Shown: piece by piece, positions 24,563 to 33,146 of the stretch | How the letters are laid out: every line of letters begins with the position of its first letter | Position numbering within the stretch: the stretch's first letter is position 1 | Source of the DNA: CAYWHE01 sp964458125 | Lineage (GTDB): Bacteria > Bacteroidota > Bacteroidia > AKYH767-A > OLB10 | Direction: 5' to 3' | DNA: 52,103 bases | Assembly: GCA_964458125.1 (NCBI GenBank) | Contig: CAYWHE010000001.1 | Span: forward strand, 1 to 52,103 | Translations under genes and position numbers: made by a program | The notes under the pieces: generated by a model | Told to the model about the DNA's origin: nothing | Seen by the model: only the letters and a program-made list of their open reading frames with translations | Database searches by the model: none

Positions 24563-26467
24563 TTACTCCTCCACCACCGCACCACCCCGGTACAATTGTT
24601 TACGGTATTTCAGGGAAGGTGAAGGAATAAAGGCTCCCAGTCCCAGTTTGGGCCATAGGCGGTCAATGTGTTCAATGGTTGCGGTATCGGATGCCAGGAT
24701 ATTGGGCCATTCCCTGTCAAATCCATCCATTTCCTTTGTTTTTCGGGTACCGTCAAAAGCGAGATGTGCAGGAGCGTTTTGATTTTCCTGCACCAAAAAA
24801 TGATCCCGTTTCGGATCTGCATTATTCGAAAATCGCCAGACAGCATCTGAAATATCGGAAATATCAACGGTATGTTCCAGGAAGATGATCACCTTAACGG
24901 AATCAAAATCCTTCCTGGAAAACAGTTCGTTGGCAAGTTCCCGGACATGGTTCACCCGGTTTTTCCGGATGGCCAGGAACAGGATTGAAATCTCCATCAG
25001 CAGCAGTGAATCATTGATGGAGGTGATTTCAGGGAACAGATCCGGAAGTTTCTCCTTTACGGCATGATTCCAGGCATGAACAGGTGTGATTTTTTTCACC
25101 ATCACCTCTTCCGGTAATTTGCAGGTTGCATCAATACCCATCTTACCGCCAAAAGCCATTCGTGAACAGGAGTGGTCGAGCACATCAGTAGGACCCTGGG
25201 TGAAGATGATATCCGTGGCCGGATCCGTATGGGCTGAAATAAACCGGGCCACCTCTGCCTGGTTGTGGATGTTGACATCACCATCAACAATAATCATCAT
25301 CTTGGTGAACATCATTTGCCCGGCACCCCATAAGCTGTTCATTACCTTGAGGGCCTGGCCGGGATAATCCTTTTTTATTTTCACGATAACCAGGTTGTGA
25401 AAAACGCCTTCAACGGGCATCACCATGTCCACAATTTCAGGGACCATGGTCATTTTGATCGGCGCAATAAAAATACGTTCGGTGGCCTTCCCGATCCAGG
25501 CATCCTCCTGGGGCGGAATGCCTACGATGGTAGCCGGGTATATGGTGTCCTTCCGATGCGTGATGGCCGTAATGTGAAAACGCGGATAGTAATCGGCAAG
25601 TGAATAATAACCGGTATGATCACCGAATGGGCCTTCCAGGATAAAGTCTTCCGTGGGGTCAATAAAGCCTTCGATGATGATTTCGGCATCAGCCGGAACC
25701 TGCATGGGCTGCGTCAGACATTGCACCAGTTCGACTTTTTTCCGGCGGATAAATCCGGCCAGAATGAATTCATCGATTCCATCCGGTAATGGTGCAGTTG
25801 CCGCATAGGTGCAGGCCGGATCTCCACCCAGTGAAATCACTACAGGCATCCTGATTTTTAGTTTCTTATATTCGTTAAAATGCCGGGCGCTGACCTTGTG
25901 CCGGTGCCAGTGCATGGCGGTAAGCGTGGGTCCAAATACCTGCATGCGGTATAGTCCTACATTTCGGGTTCCGGTATGCGGGTCAAGGGTCTGAATAACA
26001 GGCAGGGTAAGAAAGGGACCACCGTCTTCGGGCCAGCATTTCAGAACAGGGAACCTGGTAACATCCGGATCTTTCATGATCACTTCCTGGCAGGGACCGC
26101 GGCCTTTGATGACGGCCGGCATCCAGGAAGCTATCTCACCAAGCTGTGGCAACATTTTTATTTTTTCCAGCAGCGTGATGCGGGGAACCGTCATGGTTTT
26201 GATCAGGGTTTCCATGCTCTTCGGCAGGTCATCCAGGTGTTCAACACCCAGGGCCATGGCCATTCTTTTTTCCGTACCCATGGCGTTGATCAGCAAGGGG
26301 AAGCCGGTTCCCGTATTTTCAAAAAGCAGGGCTGGCCCGTATTTTTTTGAAATACGATCTGTAATTTCGGTGATCTCCAGATGAGGATTGATATATTCCT
26401 TAATGCGGACAAGTTCGCCGGATTTCTCGAGTAACTGTATAAAATCGCGTATATCGCGGTATGCCAT
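24563..26467 (-). CDS. UbiD-family (prenylated-FMN) decarboxylase
   Basis: This is a 634-residue member of the UbiD family, which uses prenylated FMN made by UbiX to decarboxylate aromatic or unsaturated acids. Recognised stretches include an N-terminal DIRDFIQLLEKSGELVRI, VGLYRMQVFGP and MHWHRHKVSARHF, the active-site neighbourhood LEGPFGDHTGYYSLADYYP, then TAITHRKDTIYPATIVGIPPQED and DVNIHNQAEVARFI. It is longer than the Escherichia coli enzyme, as is usual in Bacteroidota. The start at 26467 (MAYRDIRDF) is chosen because the longer open frame runs back through the region of a transcription terminator. In this phylum, which makes menaquinone, a futalosine-pathway (MqnL-like) role is possible, but no partner gene (ubiX, ubiA) is near. 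Substrate is undetermined. Confidence 0.88.
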   Translation of the reverse strand: MAYRDIRDFIQLLEKSGELVRIKEYINPHLEITEITDRISKKYGPALLFENTGTGFPLLINAMGTEKRMAMALGVEHLDDLPKSMETLIKTMTVPRITLLEKIKMLPQLGEIASWMPAVIKGRGPCQEVIMKDPDVTRFPVLKCWPEDGGPFLTLPVIQTLDPHTGTRNVGLYRMQVFGPTLTAMHWHRHKVSARHFNEYKKLKIRMPVVISLGGDPACTYAATAPLPDGIDEFILAGFIRRKKVELVQCLTQPMQVPADAEIIIEGFIDPTEDFILEGPFGDHTGYYSLADYYPRFHITAITHRKDTIYPATIVGIPPQEDAWIGKATERIFIAPIKMTMVPEIVDMVMPVEGVFHNLVIVKIKKDYPGQALKVMNSLWGAGQMMFTKMMIIVDGDVNIHNQAEVARFISAHTDPATDIIFTQGPTDVLDHSCSRMAFGGKMGIDATCKLPEEVMVKKITPVHAWNHAVKEKLPDLFPEITSINDSLLLMEISILFLAIRKNRVNHVRELANELFSRKDFDSVKVIIFLEHTVDISDISDAVWRFSNNADPKRDHFLVQENQNAPAHLAFDGTRKTKEMDGFDREWPNILASDTATIEHIDRLWPKLGLGAFIPSPSLKYRKQLYRGGAVVEE

Positions 26468-26486
26468 GGACTTGCTGTTTAATTGG

Positions 26487-26494
26487 TAAAAGTA
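26487..26494 (-). promoter_or_regulatory. Possible -7 variant TACTTTTA upstream of the UbiD-like gene
   Basis: On the minus strand TACTTTTA lies about 20 bases before the ATG at 26467. It has one mismatch at the last position of TAnnTTTG and no TTG at -33. It is the same variant as near 13872. Confidence 0.3.
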
Positions 26495-26576
26495 ACAATT
26501 AAGACGGGAAAAGGATTTGTTCCTTCCGGGGTGCCTGACCTGCCTGAACATCCATTCCTGACCTATTGACGGATAA

Positions 26577-26614
26577 GAAAAAACCGCCCCCTCACTAACC
26601 AAGAGGAGGCGGTG
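26577..26614 (-). terminator. Rho-independent terminator ending the dcw-yqeY operon
   Basis: Read on the minus strand, ACCGCCTCCTC pairs with GAGGGGGCGGT (11 bp including one G-U pair) around a 9-base loop, followed directly by TTTTTTC. It lies about 50 bases after the yqeY stop and before the UbiD gene. It is the only strong terminator found along the 17-kb run of minus-strand genes from mraZ. Confidence 0.9.
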
Positions 26615-26617
26615 AAA

Positions 26618-26652
26618 ATAAGACTCAATTAAACCCCCGATAAGTCTTATTA
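26618..26652. repeat. 9-bp inverted repeat just upstream of the operon terminator
   Basis: AATAAGACT (about 26618-26626) and AGTCTTATT (about 26644-26652) are exact reverse complements with a 17-base loop. It sits between the yqeY stop and the terminator, giving two consecutive hairpins at the 3' end of the operon mRNA. Confidence 0.6.
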
Positions 26653-26666
26653 TAAAACGATGGATT

Positions 26667-27116
26667 TCATCCTCCCAGCAATTGTTTGACCAATTGGGAA
26701 ATGATCCTGTTATCAGCTTTTCCGGCCAGTTGTTTCGAGGCCACACCCATCACCTTTCCCATATCACCAGGCGAAACCGCACCGGTACTGCCGATGATTT
26801 GCCTCAAAACTTCCCTGATATCCTCTTCACTCATCTGTGCCGGCAGAAATTTTTCAATCACGTCCAGTTCCTCCTGCTCACCCTTAACAAGGTCTTCGCG
26901 ATTCTGCTGCTGGTAAATAGCCATGGATTCCCTTCGCTGCTTGACCAATTTTTGCAGTATTTTCATCTCTTCATCACTGCTCAGTACACTTCCGCTTCCG
27001 CTGGTTTTAGTGAGCAGGATCGCGGATTTCACAGCCCGGAGGGCACGCAGTCCCGCTTCGTTTTTGGCCAGCATAGCGGTTTTGATTTCCGAATTTATTT
27101 TTTCTTCCAGTGTCAT
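26667..27116 (-). CDS. GatB/YqeY domain protein
   Basis: This 149-residue protein has the YqeY fold related to the C-terminal tRNA-recruiting domain of GatB, the amidotransferase subunit. Typical sequence is visible: an N-terminal LEEKINSEIKTAMLAKNE, the central LVKQRRESMAIYQQQNREDL with LEKFLP-like VIEKFLPAQMSEEDI, and a C-terminal DMGKVMGVASKQLAGKADNRIISQLVKQLL. It is a cytoplasmic protein of uncertain role, perhaps in tRNA binding. It is the last gene of the dcw operon, 127 bases after ftsZ, with a short palindrome in the gap; this position is common in the phylum. Confidence 0.92.
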   Translation of the reverse strand: MTLEEKINSEIKTAMLAKNEAGLRALRAVKSAILLTKTSGSGSVLSSDEEMKILQKLVKQRRESMAIYQQQNREDLVKGEQEELDVIEKFLPAQMSEEDIREVLRQIIGSTGAVSPGDMGKVMGVASKQLAGKADNRIISQLVKQLLGG

Positions 27117-27136
27117 GACACCTTGTTTGATTTACA

Positions 27137-27152
27137 CCGCAGCAAGCTGCGG
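27137..27152. repeat. Palindromic hairpin between ftsZ and yqeY
   Basis: CCGCAGC-AA-GCTGCGG is a perfect 7-bp inverted repeat with a 2-base centre, located about 20-36 bases before the yqeY ATG. No T-run follows on the minus strand. It could limit yqeY expression, serve as an RNA-processing site, or bind a protein. Confidence 0.55.
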
Positions 27153-27243
27153 AACATTGTTAAAATTTCTTTCACTACCAGCAAGGAGCTGGAATTCAAC
27201 GGGATAGAAGATGCGGTCCGGGCAATTGTGTTTTCCGGGAGGA

Positions 27244-28971
27244 TCAGTCTACACGGTCGTGCAGGAAGGTATTGTTTGATTTGATTTCTGTTTTGTTCTG
27301 GTCTTCCGTCAGGGAATACCTGGACACCTGGGATTCCGCTGAAGGTGCTACAGGTTCCAGCTTGATGTTCCTTCTTTTGTAGGCCGGCTCCTTTTCCAGG
27401 TCGTTCAATCCTCCCGGCGTATTCATCTTATAGCTCAGGTCCCTGAGTTTCATGATTCGCTCCCGGGAACGCTGGAAAGCATCTTCAACAACCGGCTCCG
27501 GCTTTACGATTTCCGTAAATTTTTCGTTTACGGGTTCCGTTTCAAATTTTGGAGCAACCGGGACCGGGGCCGCCGGAGCTGCAGGAGTTATAGTGGTGAC
27601 AGGGGAAGGTGTAAGGGAAACAGGCTCCATTTCCTTCTCCGGGGAAGCCAGTGCAGGAATATCGAAGAGAAATGTTTTGGCCGCTTCCGGTGTTTCCCTG
27701 ATAATCAGCACCGGTTCAGGAATGGAAAAGAGATCTGTTTCGGTTGCCGGGGTTTCATTCAGGGGAATTATATCCTTCGAAACCTCCGGTACCGGAACAG
27801 GCTGTATGGCCTCTGCTTCTGTTTGTTTTAGGACAGGCTCCAATTCCGGCTTGAGTGCTACAGACAGGGAGTCCAGGTTTTCAGGCGCCACTTCCTTTTT
27901 ATATCCTGTCGTTTCAGTTGACGGACCTGCTCCGGCATCTGCCGCTGGCTTTTCATCAAGCAGCTGGTAAACTTTCCGGTCGGTTTGTTTTTTCTCGGCA
28001 ACCTGTTCCGTTTTTGTTTTAAAGCCGGTTGCTATGATGGTGACGGAAATTTCCTCTCCGAGCATTTCATCCGTACCCTGTCCGAGAATGATTTCCGCCG
28101 TCTGCCCTGCCTGCTCCTGGACATATTCATTGATGTCGCCCATTTCATCCATGGTAATTTCCACCTGACCCGATACAATATTCAGCAGTATGTAACGGGC
28201 ACCTTCAATGCTGTTATCATTCAGCAGGGGCGAATCAAGGGCCTGTTCTACGGCACGAATGGCGCGATTTTCACCGGCAGAACGCGCCGAGCCCATGATG
28301 GCCACCCCGCTGTTGCTCATCACGGTCTGGATATCGGCAAAATCCACATTCATATGAAGGGTAACCGTAATGATTTCTGCTATGCTTTTTGCTGCAGTGG
28401 TCAATACATCATCGGCATGTCCAAAGGCTTCACTGAGTTTCAGATTTCCATAAATCTCACGCAGTTTGTCGTTACAGATGATCAGCAATGTATCCACGTT
28501 ACGCTTCAGTTCATCAATGCCGAGATCGGCCTGGGTCTTTCTTTTCTTGCCTTCAAATGAAAAAGGAACGGTGCAAATGCCTACGGTGAGGATTCCCATT
28601 TCTTTTGCAATACCGGCAATGATTGGCGCTGCACCGGTTCCTGTTCCACCGCCCATGCCGGCGGTAATAAAGACCATTTTGGTCTGGGTGCCGAGGAGTT
28701 CCCTGATCTGTTCAATGTTTTCAATGGCAGCGTTCTTTCCTATTTCAGGAATCGAGCCTGCTCCACGACCTTCTGTCAGGGTTGGACCCAGTTGTATTTT
28801 AACGGGCACAGGACTGATTTCAAGCGCCTGGTGATCGGTATTGCAAACAATAAAGTCAACACCCTTTATGCCCTGCCGGTACATGTGGTTCACGGCATTG
28901 CTTCCGCCTCCACCAACACCAATAACTTTGATGATGGATGGTTTTTCCTTCGGTAATTCAAATTGCATCAT
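27244..28971 (-). CDS. ftsZ: Cell division protein FtsZ
   Basis: This is a 575-residue tubulin-like GTPase that polymerises into the division ring. The N-terminal IKVIGVGGGGSNAVNHM, the tubulin signature GGGTGTGAAP near residue 105 and the T7-loop region NVDFADIQTVMSNSG near 210 are intact. After the GTPase core (to about residue 320), a long linker of about 220 residues rich in Glu, Pro, Ala and Thr follows. It ends in a conserved C-terminal peptide (SNNTFLHDRVD) expected to bind FtsA and other tethers. The length, long compared with about 383 in Escherichia coli, is usual for Bacteroidota. It is preceded by the amidase-like gene, not directly by ftsA. A two-Met start (MMQFELP) leaves one residue of ambiguity. 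Confidence 0.97.
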   Translation of the reverse strand: MMQFELPKEKPSIIKVIGVGGGGSNAVNHMYRQGIKGVDFIVCNTDHQALEISPVPVKIQLGPTLTEGRGAGSIPEIGKNAAIENIEQIRELLGTQTKMVFITAGMGGGTGTGAAPIIAGIAKEMGILTVGICTVPFSFEGKKRKTQADLGIDELKRNVDTLLIICNDKLREIYGNLKLSEAFGHADDVLTTAAKSIAEIITVTLHMNVDFADIQTVMSNSGVAIMGSARSAGENRAIRAVEQALDSPLLNDNSIEGARYILLNIVSGQVEITMDEMGDINEYVQEQAGQTAEIILGQGTDEMLGEEISVTIIATGFKTKTEQVAEKKQTDRKVYQLLDEKPAADAGAGPSTETTGYKKEVAPENLDSLSVALKPELEPVLKQTEAEAIQPVPVPEVSKDIIPLNETPATETDLFSIPEPVLIIRETPEAAKTFLFDIPALASPEKEMEPVSLTPSPVTTITPAAPAAPVPVAPKFETEPVNEKFTEIVKPEPVVEDAFQRSRERIMKLRDLSYKMNTPGGLNDLEKEPAYKRRNIKLEPVAPSAESQVSRYSLTEDQNKTEIKSNNTFLHDRVD

Positions 28972-29011
28972 GCTGAATAATTTTTAAATTGGTTAGTATT
29001 TCTTTGGGTTA

Positions 29012-29641
29012 TCATGATTTGGATATGCGCTCAATGCACTCGTAAATCAACCGGGCAAGAGCCATGAGCTTTTCTTCATTCGTTATAATTTGCAGATCTT
29101 CGGGCCTTTCCGACAGGTTGATTTCCACCTGCAGGGCTGGTGCGGCCGCATCCTTCAGCCTGCTCATATCCGATTCGATCATTCCGTTCACCCGCAGATT
29201 CAGCCGCGAGGCCCTGGCTTCGCTGACCACCATATTGGCAAACTTGATCGACTGAAACATATAATCATTATCTTCAGAATAATAGACGTTTACGCCTCTT
29301 TTCTCCTGATCACGGCTGATCTGCAGGGTGATGTTCAGAATCAGGTCAGGTTTCGCCTGATGACCTGTAATTCCGACGGTGTCGCTGACTTCATTTCCGA
29401 AATGGATGGAGAACTTCCTGTTTTTTGCAAGCTCATTCACTTTTGCGATGAGCCTGCTTTCTACCTGACCAAAGTCGATGCTGTCTTTCGAAAGATCCAT
29501 ATTATTCCATTCATACCCCAGGTTAACCGTTACGCTAAACTGTTCCTTATTATCCTGTTTATCGGTATTACCGCTGCGCGCCTGTAAACCGGACAGGATC
29601 AGCAATGTTCCTGTTATGTAAAATATCAATCCCGCTCTCAT
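29012..29641 (-). CDS. Exported Amidase_3-like protein, probably catalytically inactive, between ftsA and ftsZ
   Basis: This is a 209-residue protein with a signal peptide (MRAGLIFYITGTLLILSGLQA). From residue 35 onward the order of elements resembles N-acetylmuramoyl-L-alanine amidases (Amidase_3): an early VTVNLGY, a helix with E61, PDLILNITLQ at 98-107 followed by KRGVNVYYSED, and a late APALQVEINLSERPEDL ending in a terminal helix. In active enzymes the first strand ends DAGH, the second segment reads (S/F)IH(A/C)N, and a Glu follows in VExGF. Here the two His positions appear to be Y43 and T105, while E61 and E173 may be kept. It is therefore likely a zinc-free pseudo-enzyme; this is my alignment by eye. 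I use the ATG four bases after the ftsA stop; an upstream start would overlap ftsA and precede the signal peptide. Its setting suggests periplasmic work at the septum. Confidence 0.7.
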   Translation of the reverse strand: MRAGLIFYITGTLLILSGLQARSGNTDKQDNKEQFSVTVNLGYEWNNMDLSKDSIDFGQVESRLIAKVNELAKNRKFSIHFGNEVSDTVGITGHQAKPDLILNITLQISRDQEKRGVNVYYSEDNDYMFQSIKFANMVVSEARASRLNLRVNGMIESDMSRLKDAAAPALQVEINLSERPEDLQIITNEEKLMALARLIYECIERISKS

Positions 29642-29645
29642 CTGC

Positions 29646-30926
29646 TTACGCCAAATTTGGATCCTCACCCTCATCTCCGAAAATTCCCTTTTTAAATATC
29701 ACATCAAACCATTTTCCCTTTGTTTTTGCCGGCTGCACCACATCGGGCTGTTTCTTTTTATTCCTGCGTTCCTTTTCCGCTTCCTGCAGCCCCCGGATAA
29801 CCAGGCCTACGGCAGTGGCATACATGGGACTTTTAATCTCATCCATTCCCTTTCCCAGGTGTTCATTCGGGAATCCGATGCGGGTATCCATACCGGTAAT
29901 GTATTCTATCAGCTGGGTCACATGTTTCAGCTGGGCACCGCCTCCTGTCACCACGATACCTGCTATCAGTTTTTTCTCGAACCCTGAACTCTTTATTTCA
30001 TAATGCACATGCTCGATGATCTCCTCCATACGCGCCTGAATGATGTTGGCCAGGTTTTTAACCGAAATCTCCTTGGGTTCCCTGCCGCGCAGACCCGGGA
30101 TGGAAACGATTTCATTCTCCTGGGCCTGCTGGGCCAGGGCAGAACCGAACTTCACCTTGAGCAATTCGGCCTGGTTGCGGATGATGCTGCATCCTTCCCG
30201 TATATCGTCCGTAATTACATTTCCTCCAAAAGGAATCACTGCCGTATGCCGGATGATGCCATCCTGGAACATGGCAATATCGGTGGTACCCCCGCCGATA
30301 TCCACCAGTACCACACCGGCTTCCTTTTCTTCATCGGTCAGCACGGCATCGGCGGAGGCCAAAGGCTCCAGCACCAGGTCGATCGGATTGAGGCCTGCCT
30401 TATGAACGCATTTTTCAATGTTTTTGGCGGCCGTAATCTGCCCGGTGATGATGTGGCAATTCGCTTCCAGCCTGGCGCCAACCATGCCGATTGGGTCCTT
30501 GATGCCCTGTTCGCTGTCTACGATATATTCCTGCGGGATCACATGAATAATCTCCTCTCCCGGCGGCATGGCCAGCTTATACATATCCTCAATGATGGCA
30601 TCAATATCTACCTGGCTGATTTCCTCATCCATGCTTCTCCTTGTCCGCATGCCCCTGTGCTGCATGCTTTTTATATGCTGACCGGCGATGCCGACAAGGA
30701 CATCGCTGATATTGACCCCCGCCTTATTGCTGGCCTCGCTGATGGCATCTTTGATGGATTGCACGGTTTTGTCAATATTGGCTACCATGCCCCGCATCAC
30801 ACCTACGGATTCGGCCTTGCCCATGCCCATTATTTCAATCTTGCCGAATTCATTCCTCCGCCCTACCATCGCACAGATTTTGGTGGTACCAATATCGAGT
30901 CCTACTATTATTTCTGAGTTTTCCAT
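29646..30926 (-). CDS. ftsA: Cell division protein FtsA
   Basis: This is a 426-residue actin-like ATPase that tethers FtsZ to the inner membrane. It begins EIIVGLDIGTTKICAMVGR, the phosphate-1 loop of the actin fold. The later VVLVDIGGGTTDIAMF is phosphate-2, and GIVVTGGGAQLKHV is the adenosine motif. The 1C subdomain specific to FtsA lies near residues 80-165. The C-terminus carries an amphipathic stretch (KGKWFDVIFKKGIFGDE) that fits the membrane-targeting helix, followed by a short acidic tail. It follows ftsQ after four bases and precedes the amidase-like gene by four bases, so translation is closely linked. Confidence 0.96.
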   Translation of the reverse strand: MENSEIIVGLDIGTTKICAMVGRRNEFGKIEIMGMGKAESVGVMRGMVANIDKTVQSIKDAISEASNKAGVNISDVLVGIAGQHIKSMQHRGMRTRRSMDEEISQVDIDAIIEDMYKLAMPPGEEIIHVIPQEYIVDSEQGIKDPIGMVGARLEANCHIITGQITAAKNIEKCVHKAGLNPIDLVLEPLASADAVLTDEEKEAGVVLVDIGGGTTDIAMFQDGIIRHTAVIPFGGNVITDDIREGCSIIRNQAELLKVKFGSALAQQAQENEIVSIPGLRGREPKEISVKNLANIIQARMEEIIEHVHYEIKSSGFEKKLIAGIVVTGGGAQLKHVTQLIEYITGMDTRIGFPNEHLGKGMDEIKSPMYATAVGLVIRGLQEAEKERRNKKKQPDVVQPAKTKGKWFDVIFKKGIFGDEGEDPNLA

Positions 30927-30930
30927 GTCG

Positions 30931-31731
30931 TTACAATTTGGAACACACCACCTGGTTTTTAAATTTCAGGTTGATGGTGCGATAGGTGTTCCATCCTATA
31001 TTGTTCAGTCCCCTTTTATAAAACAACATGAGCTTTTCCAGTTTTTCATGCAGGTTCCCGATATCGCCCAGGATGATCCGATGGTTGCCGATGCGGGGAA
31101 TCATTTCTATTTCCTGCCACTCATTCACATACAACTGTTCGATCTGCGCATTCCAGAAAGTGTCGAGGCGAAGTGTATTCGCGAGCGTATATAACTGTTC
31201 AAGCATCAACCTCCCGGTGGTGGTATCCGACTCGCTGCATTCCAGGTTATAAATCCTCCGTTCGGAAAAGGTATTGAATATATACCCATTTGCCACCAGA
31301 ACCGGAGCCGTAAATTTTCCGGAAACCGGCATGAATACTCCATTTTCATCGATATAGAAATCTTCCGACCGGGTATTCATGACCCGCAGGACAGGATTCC
31401 GCTGCCGGACCCGGATGTCAATTTTTCCATCAATCGTTGAAAATACTTCGGCATTCTCAATGAACGGGTTTGCCTGGATGTTTTTTTCCAACAGGGCTGT
31501 GTTGATATCCTCGAGGCGGCTGCCCTTTAACTTTTGCCCGCGGCTGCTGAGCATATCCATCACATCCTCGGCTTCCACAAAAAAATTACCCGGTCCCTCT
31601 TCCACCACAACCTGCACCTCCAGGCAGGTTCTGTTCTTCTGACGGGAACCCACAAAGCCCATGACCGTAAAAAGAACAAGCGCCCCTGAAGTCCAAAGGC
31701 TCCACCGTAAAATTTTTTTATACTTTTTCAT
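30931..31731 (-). CDS. ftsQ: Cell division protein FtsQ/DivIB
   Basis: This 266-residue bitopic inner-membrane protein belongs to the divisome scaffold. A short basic cytoplasmic N-terminus (MKKYKKILRW) is followed by one membrane helix (about 11-27), then a periplasmic POTRA-like domain (VEAEDVMDMLSSRGQKLKGS ... NPFIENAEVF) and a beta-domain (VRQRNPVLRVMN ... YIDENGVFMPVS). Sequence conservation in this family is low; position between murC and ftsA supports the call. It overlaps murC by four bases (ATGA) and is followed by ftsA after four bases. Confidence 0.93.
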   Translation of the reverse strand: MKKYKKILRWSLWTSGALVLFTVMGFVGSRQKNRTCLEVQVVVEEGPGNFFVEAEDVMDMLSSRGQKLKGSRLEDINTALLEKNIQANPFIENAEVFSTIDGKIDIRVRQRNPVLRVMNTRSEDFYIDENGVFMPVSGKFTAPVLVANGYIFNTFSERRIYNLECSESDTTTGRLMLEQLYTLANTLRLDTFWNAQIEQLYVNEWQEIEMIPRIGNHRIILGDIGNLHEKLEKLMLFYKRGLNNIGWNTYRTINLKFKNQVVCSKL

Positions 31732-33146
31732 CTGGCGGGTAAGGATTTTTTTAGTTTCAGCAAATCACGAATGGGATAAACGAACTGATCAATATCTCCT
31801 GCTCCCAGGGTTAACAGGATTTCAGGGGTGTGACCGGCCAGGACATTCATCAATTCCTCTTTCCTGCAAAGCGTCTTGGAGGGAATCGTAACACGGTCGA
31901 AAATGACCGAAGAGGTGATCCCGGGTATGGGCATTTCCCTTGCCGGGTAGATGTCCAGTAATATCAGTTCATCCAGCAAGGAAAGGCTGCGGGCAAATTC
32001 GCCTGCAAAGTCACGCGTGCGGCTGAACAGGTGTGGCTGAAAAATGCCTGTCAGCCTTTTACCCGGGAATAATTCCCGGACGGATGAAATCGCTGCCCTT
32101 AGTTCTTCCGGGTGATGGGCATAGTCATCAATATAGGTGCAGTCCTCCTCCCTGATATGAAATTCGAATCTTCTTTTCACACCGGCGTACGACATGAGTG
32201 CCTGTTGAATTTTTTCTTCCCCGATACCGAGCTGCCAGGCAACGGCAATGGCTGCAACGGCATTTTCCACGTTATGCCGGCCAGGGATACCGAGGGTGCA
32301 ATTCCTGATGGTTTTTCCCTGCATCGTTACATCAAAATAATACCGGTGATTTTCAACGCGTATGGCCTTCCCTTCAATATCAGCGGTGGATGAAATGGAA
32401 TACGTCAGTTGCCTTCCGGATTGAACAACGGGTTGCAAGCCCGCTTTATAAATCAGAACGCCATTGTCCTTTACCTGGCCTGCAAACAACCGGTAGGATT
32501 CCATCAGGTGTTCCTGATCCCCGTAAATATCCAGGTGGTCGGCATCCATGCTGGTGATGACTGCAATATCCGGGTACAGGGTCAGAAAGGAGCGGTCAAA
32601 TTCATCGGCTTCCACCACGATGGTCGTTTCCCTTAAATCGGCCGTCTGGCTGAGGATCAGGTTGGAATTATAGTTAACGGAAATCCCTCCCAGGAAAGCG
32701 GTGCAGTCAAAACCGGATGACTTCAGCACATGAGCGATGATGGATGTGGTGGTGGTTTTACCATGCGTACCTGCCACGGCAACAGTAAACGAATTTTTTG
32801 TCAGCAATCCCAGCACCTGGGAGCGTTTATACAAGGAAAAGCCCTGCTCTTTCAGGTAATTCATTTCCCGGTGACCGGCCGGAATGGCCGGCGTAAAAAT
32901 GACCAGCACCTGTTCCTTCAATTCCGGCATGCTGAGCCAGGCCGGCAACCTTGAAACGGCATCCTCATCATGTACGTCAATCTGTTCTTCTTCCAGGGCA
33001 TGGGTCAGCGGGGTGAGGGTTTTATCATATCCCGCCACCGTTTTACCCATTGCTTTAAAAAAACGGGCCAACGCACTCATGCCGATGCCTCCGATACCAA
33101 GCATATACACGTAGTTGATTTTATCCATGTTCATCCCTGCTTTCAT
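31728..33146 (-). CDS. murC: UDP-N-acetylmuramate--L-alanine ligase MurC
   Basis: This cytoplasmic ATP-dependent ligase adds L-Ala to UDP-MurNAc, the first stem-peptide residue. Near the N-terminus MLGIGGIGMSALARFF binds the UDP part. The ATP loop is GTHGKTTTTS near residue 115, and the Mur-ligase motif YAHHPEELRA lies near residue 330. Length (472 residues) is normal. Three starts are possible: a TTG at 33149, the ATG at 33146, which overlaps the murG stop (TGATG), and an ATG at 33128 (MDKINYVY). I give the coupled ATG; the 33128 start is equally consistent with family N-termini. It overlaps ftsQ by four bases. Confidence 0.96.
   Translation of the reverse strand: MKAGMNMDKINYVYMLGIGGIGMSALARFFKAMGKTVAGYDKTLTPLTHALEEEQIDVHDEDAVSRLPAWLSMPELKEQVLVIFTPAIPAGHREMNYLKEQGFSLYKRSQVLGLLTKNSFTVAVAGTHGKTTTTSIIAHVLKSSGFDCTAFLGGISVNYNSNLILSQTADLRETTIVVEADEFDRSFLTLYPDIAVITSMDADHLDIYGDQEHLMESYRLFAGQVKDNGVLIYKAGLQPVVQSGRQLTYSISSTADIEGKAIRVENHRYYFDVTMQGKTIRNCTLGIPGRHNVENAVAAIAVAWQLGIGEEKIQQALMSYAGVKRRFEFHIREEDCTYIDDYAHHPEELRAAISSVRELFPGKRLTGIFQPHLFSRTRDFAGEFARSLSLLDELILLDIYPAREMPIPGITSSVIFDRVTIPSKTLCRKEELMNVLAGHTPEILLTLGAGDIDQFVYPIRDLLKLKKSLPAR

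Noticed and set aside
26468..26746. N-terminal extension of 93 residues on the UbiD-like protein
   Set aside because: The extension would read through the operon terminator region and has no UbiD similarity; the ATG at 26467 gives the normal family start.
29642..29674. Longer start for the amidase-like protein, overlapping ftsA
   Set aside because: It would place basic residues before the signal peptide and overlap ftsA by 29 bases; the ATG at 29641 is directly after the ftsA stop and fits better.
30003..30917. 304-codon plus-strand frame opposite ftsA
   Set aside because: It lies fully within ftsA, whose actin-fold motifs are unmistakable, and it lacks recognisable domains.
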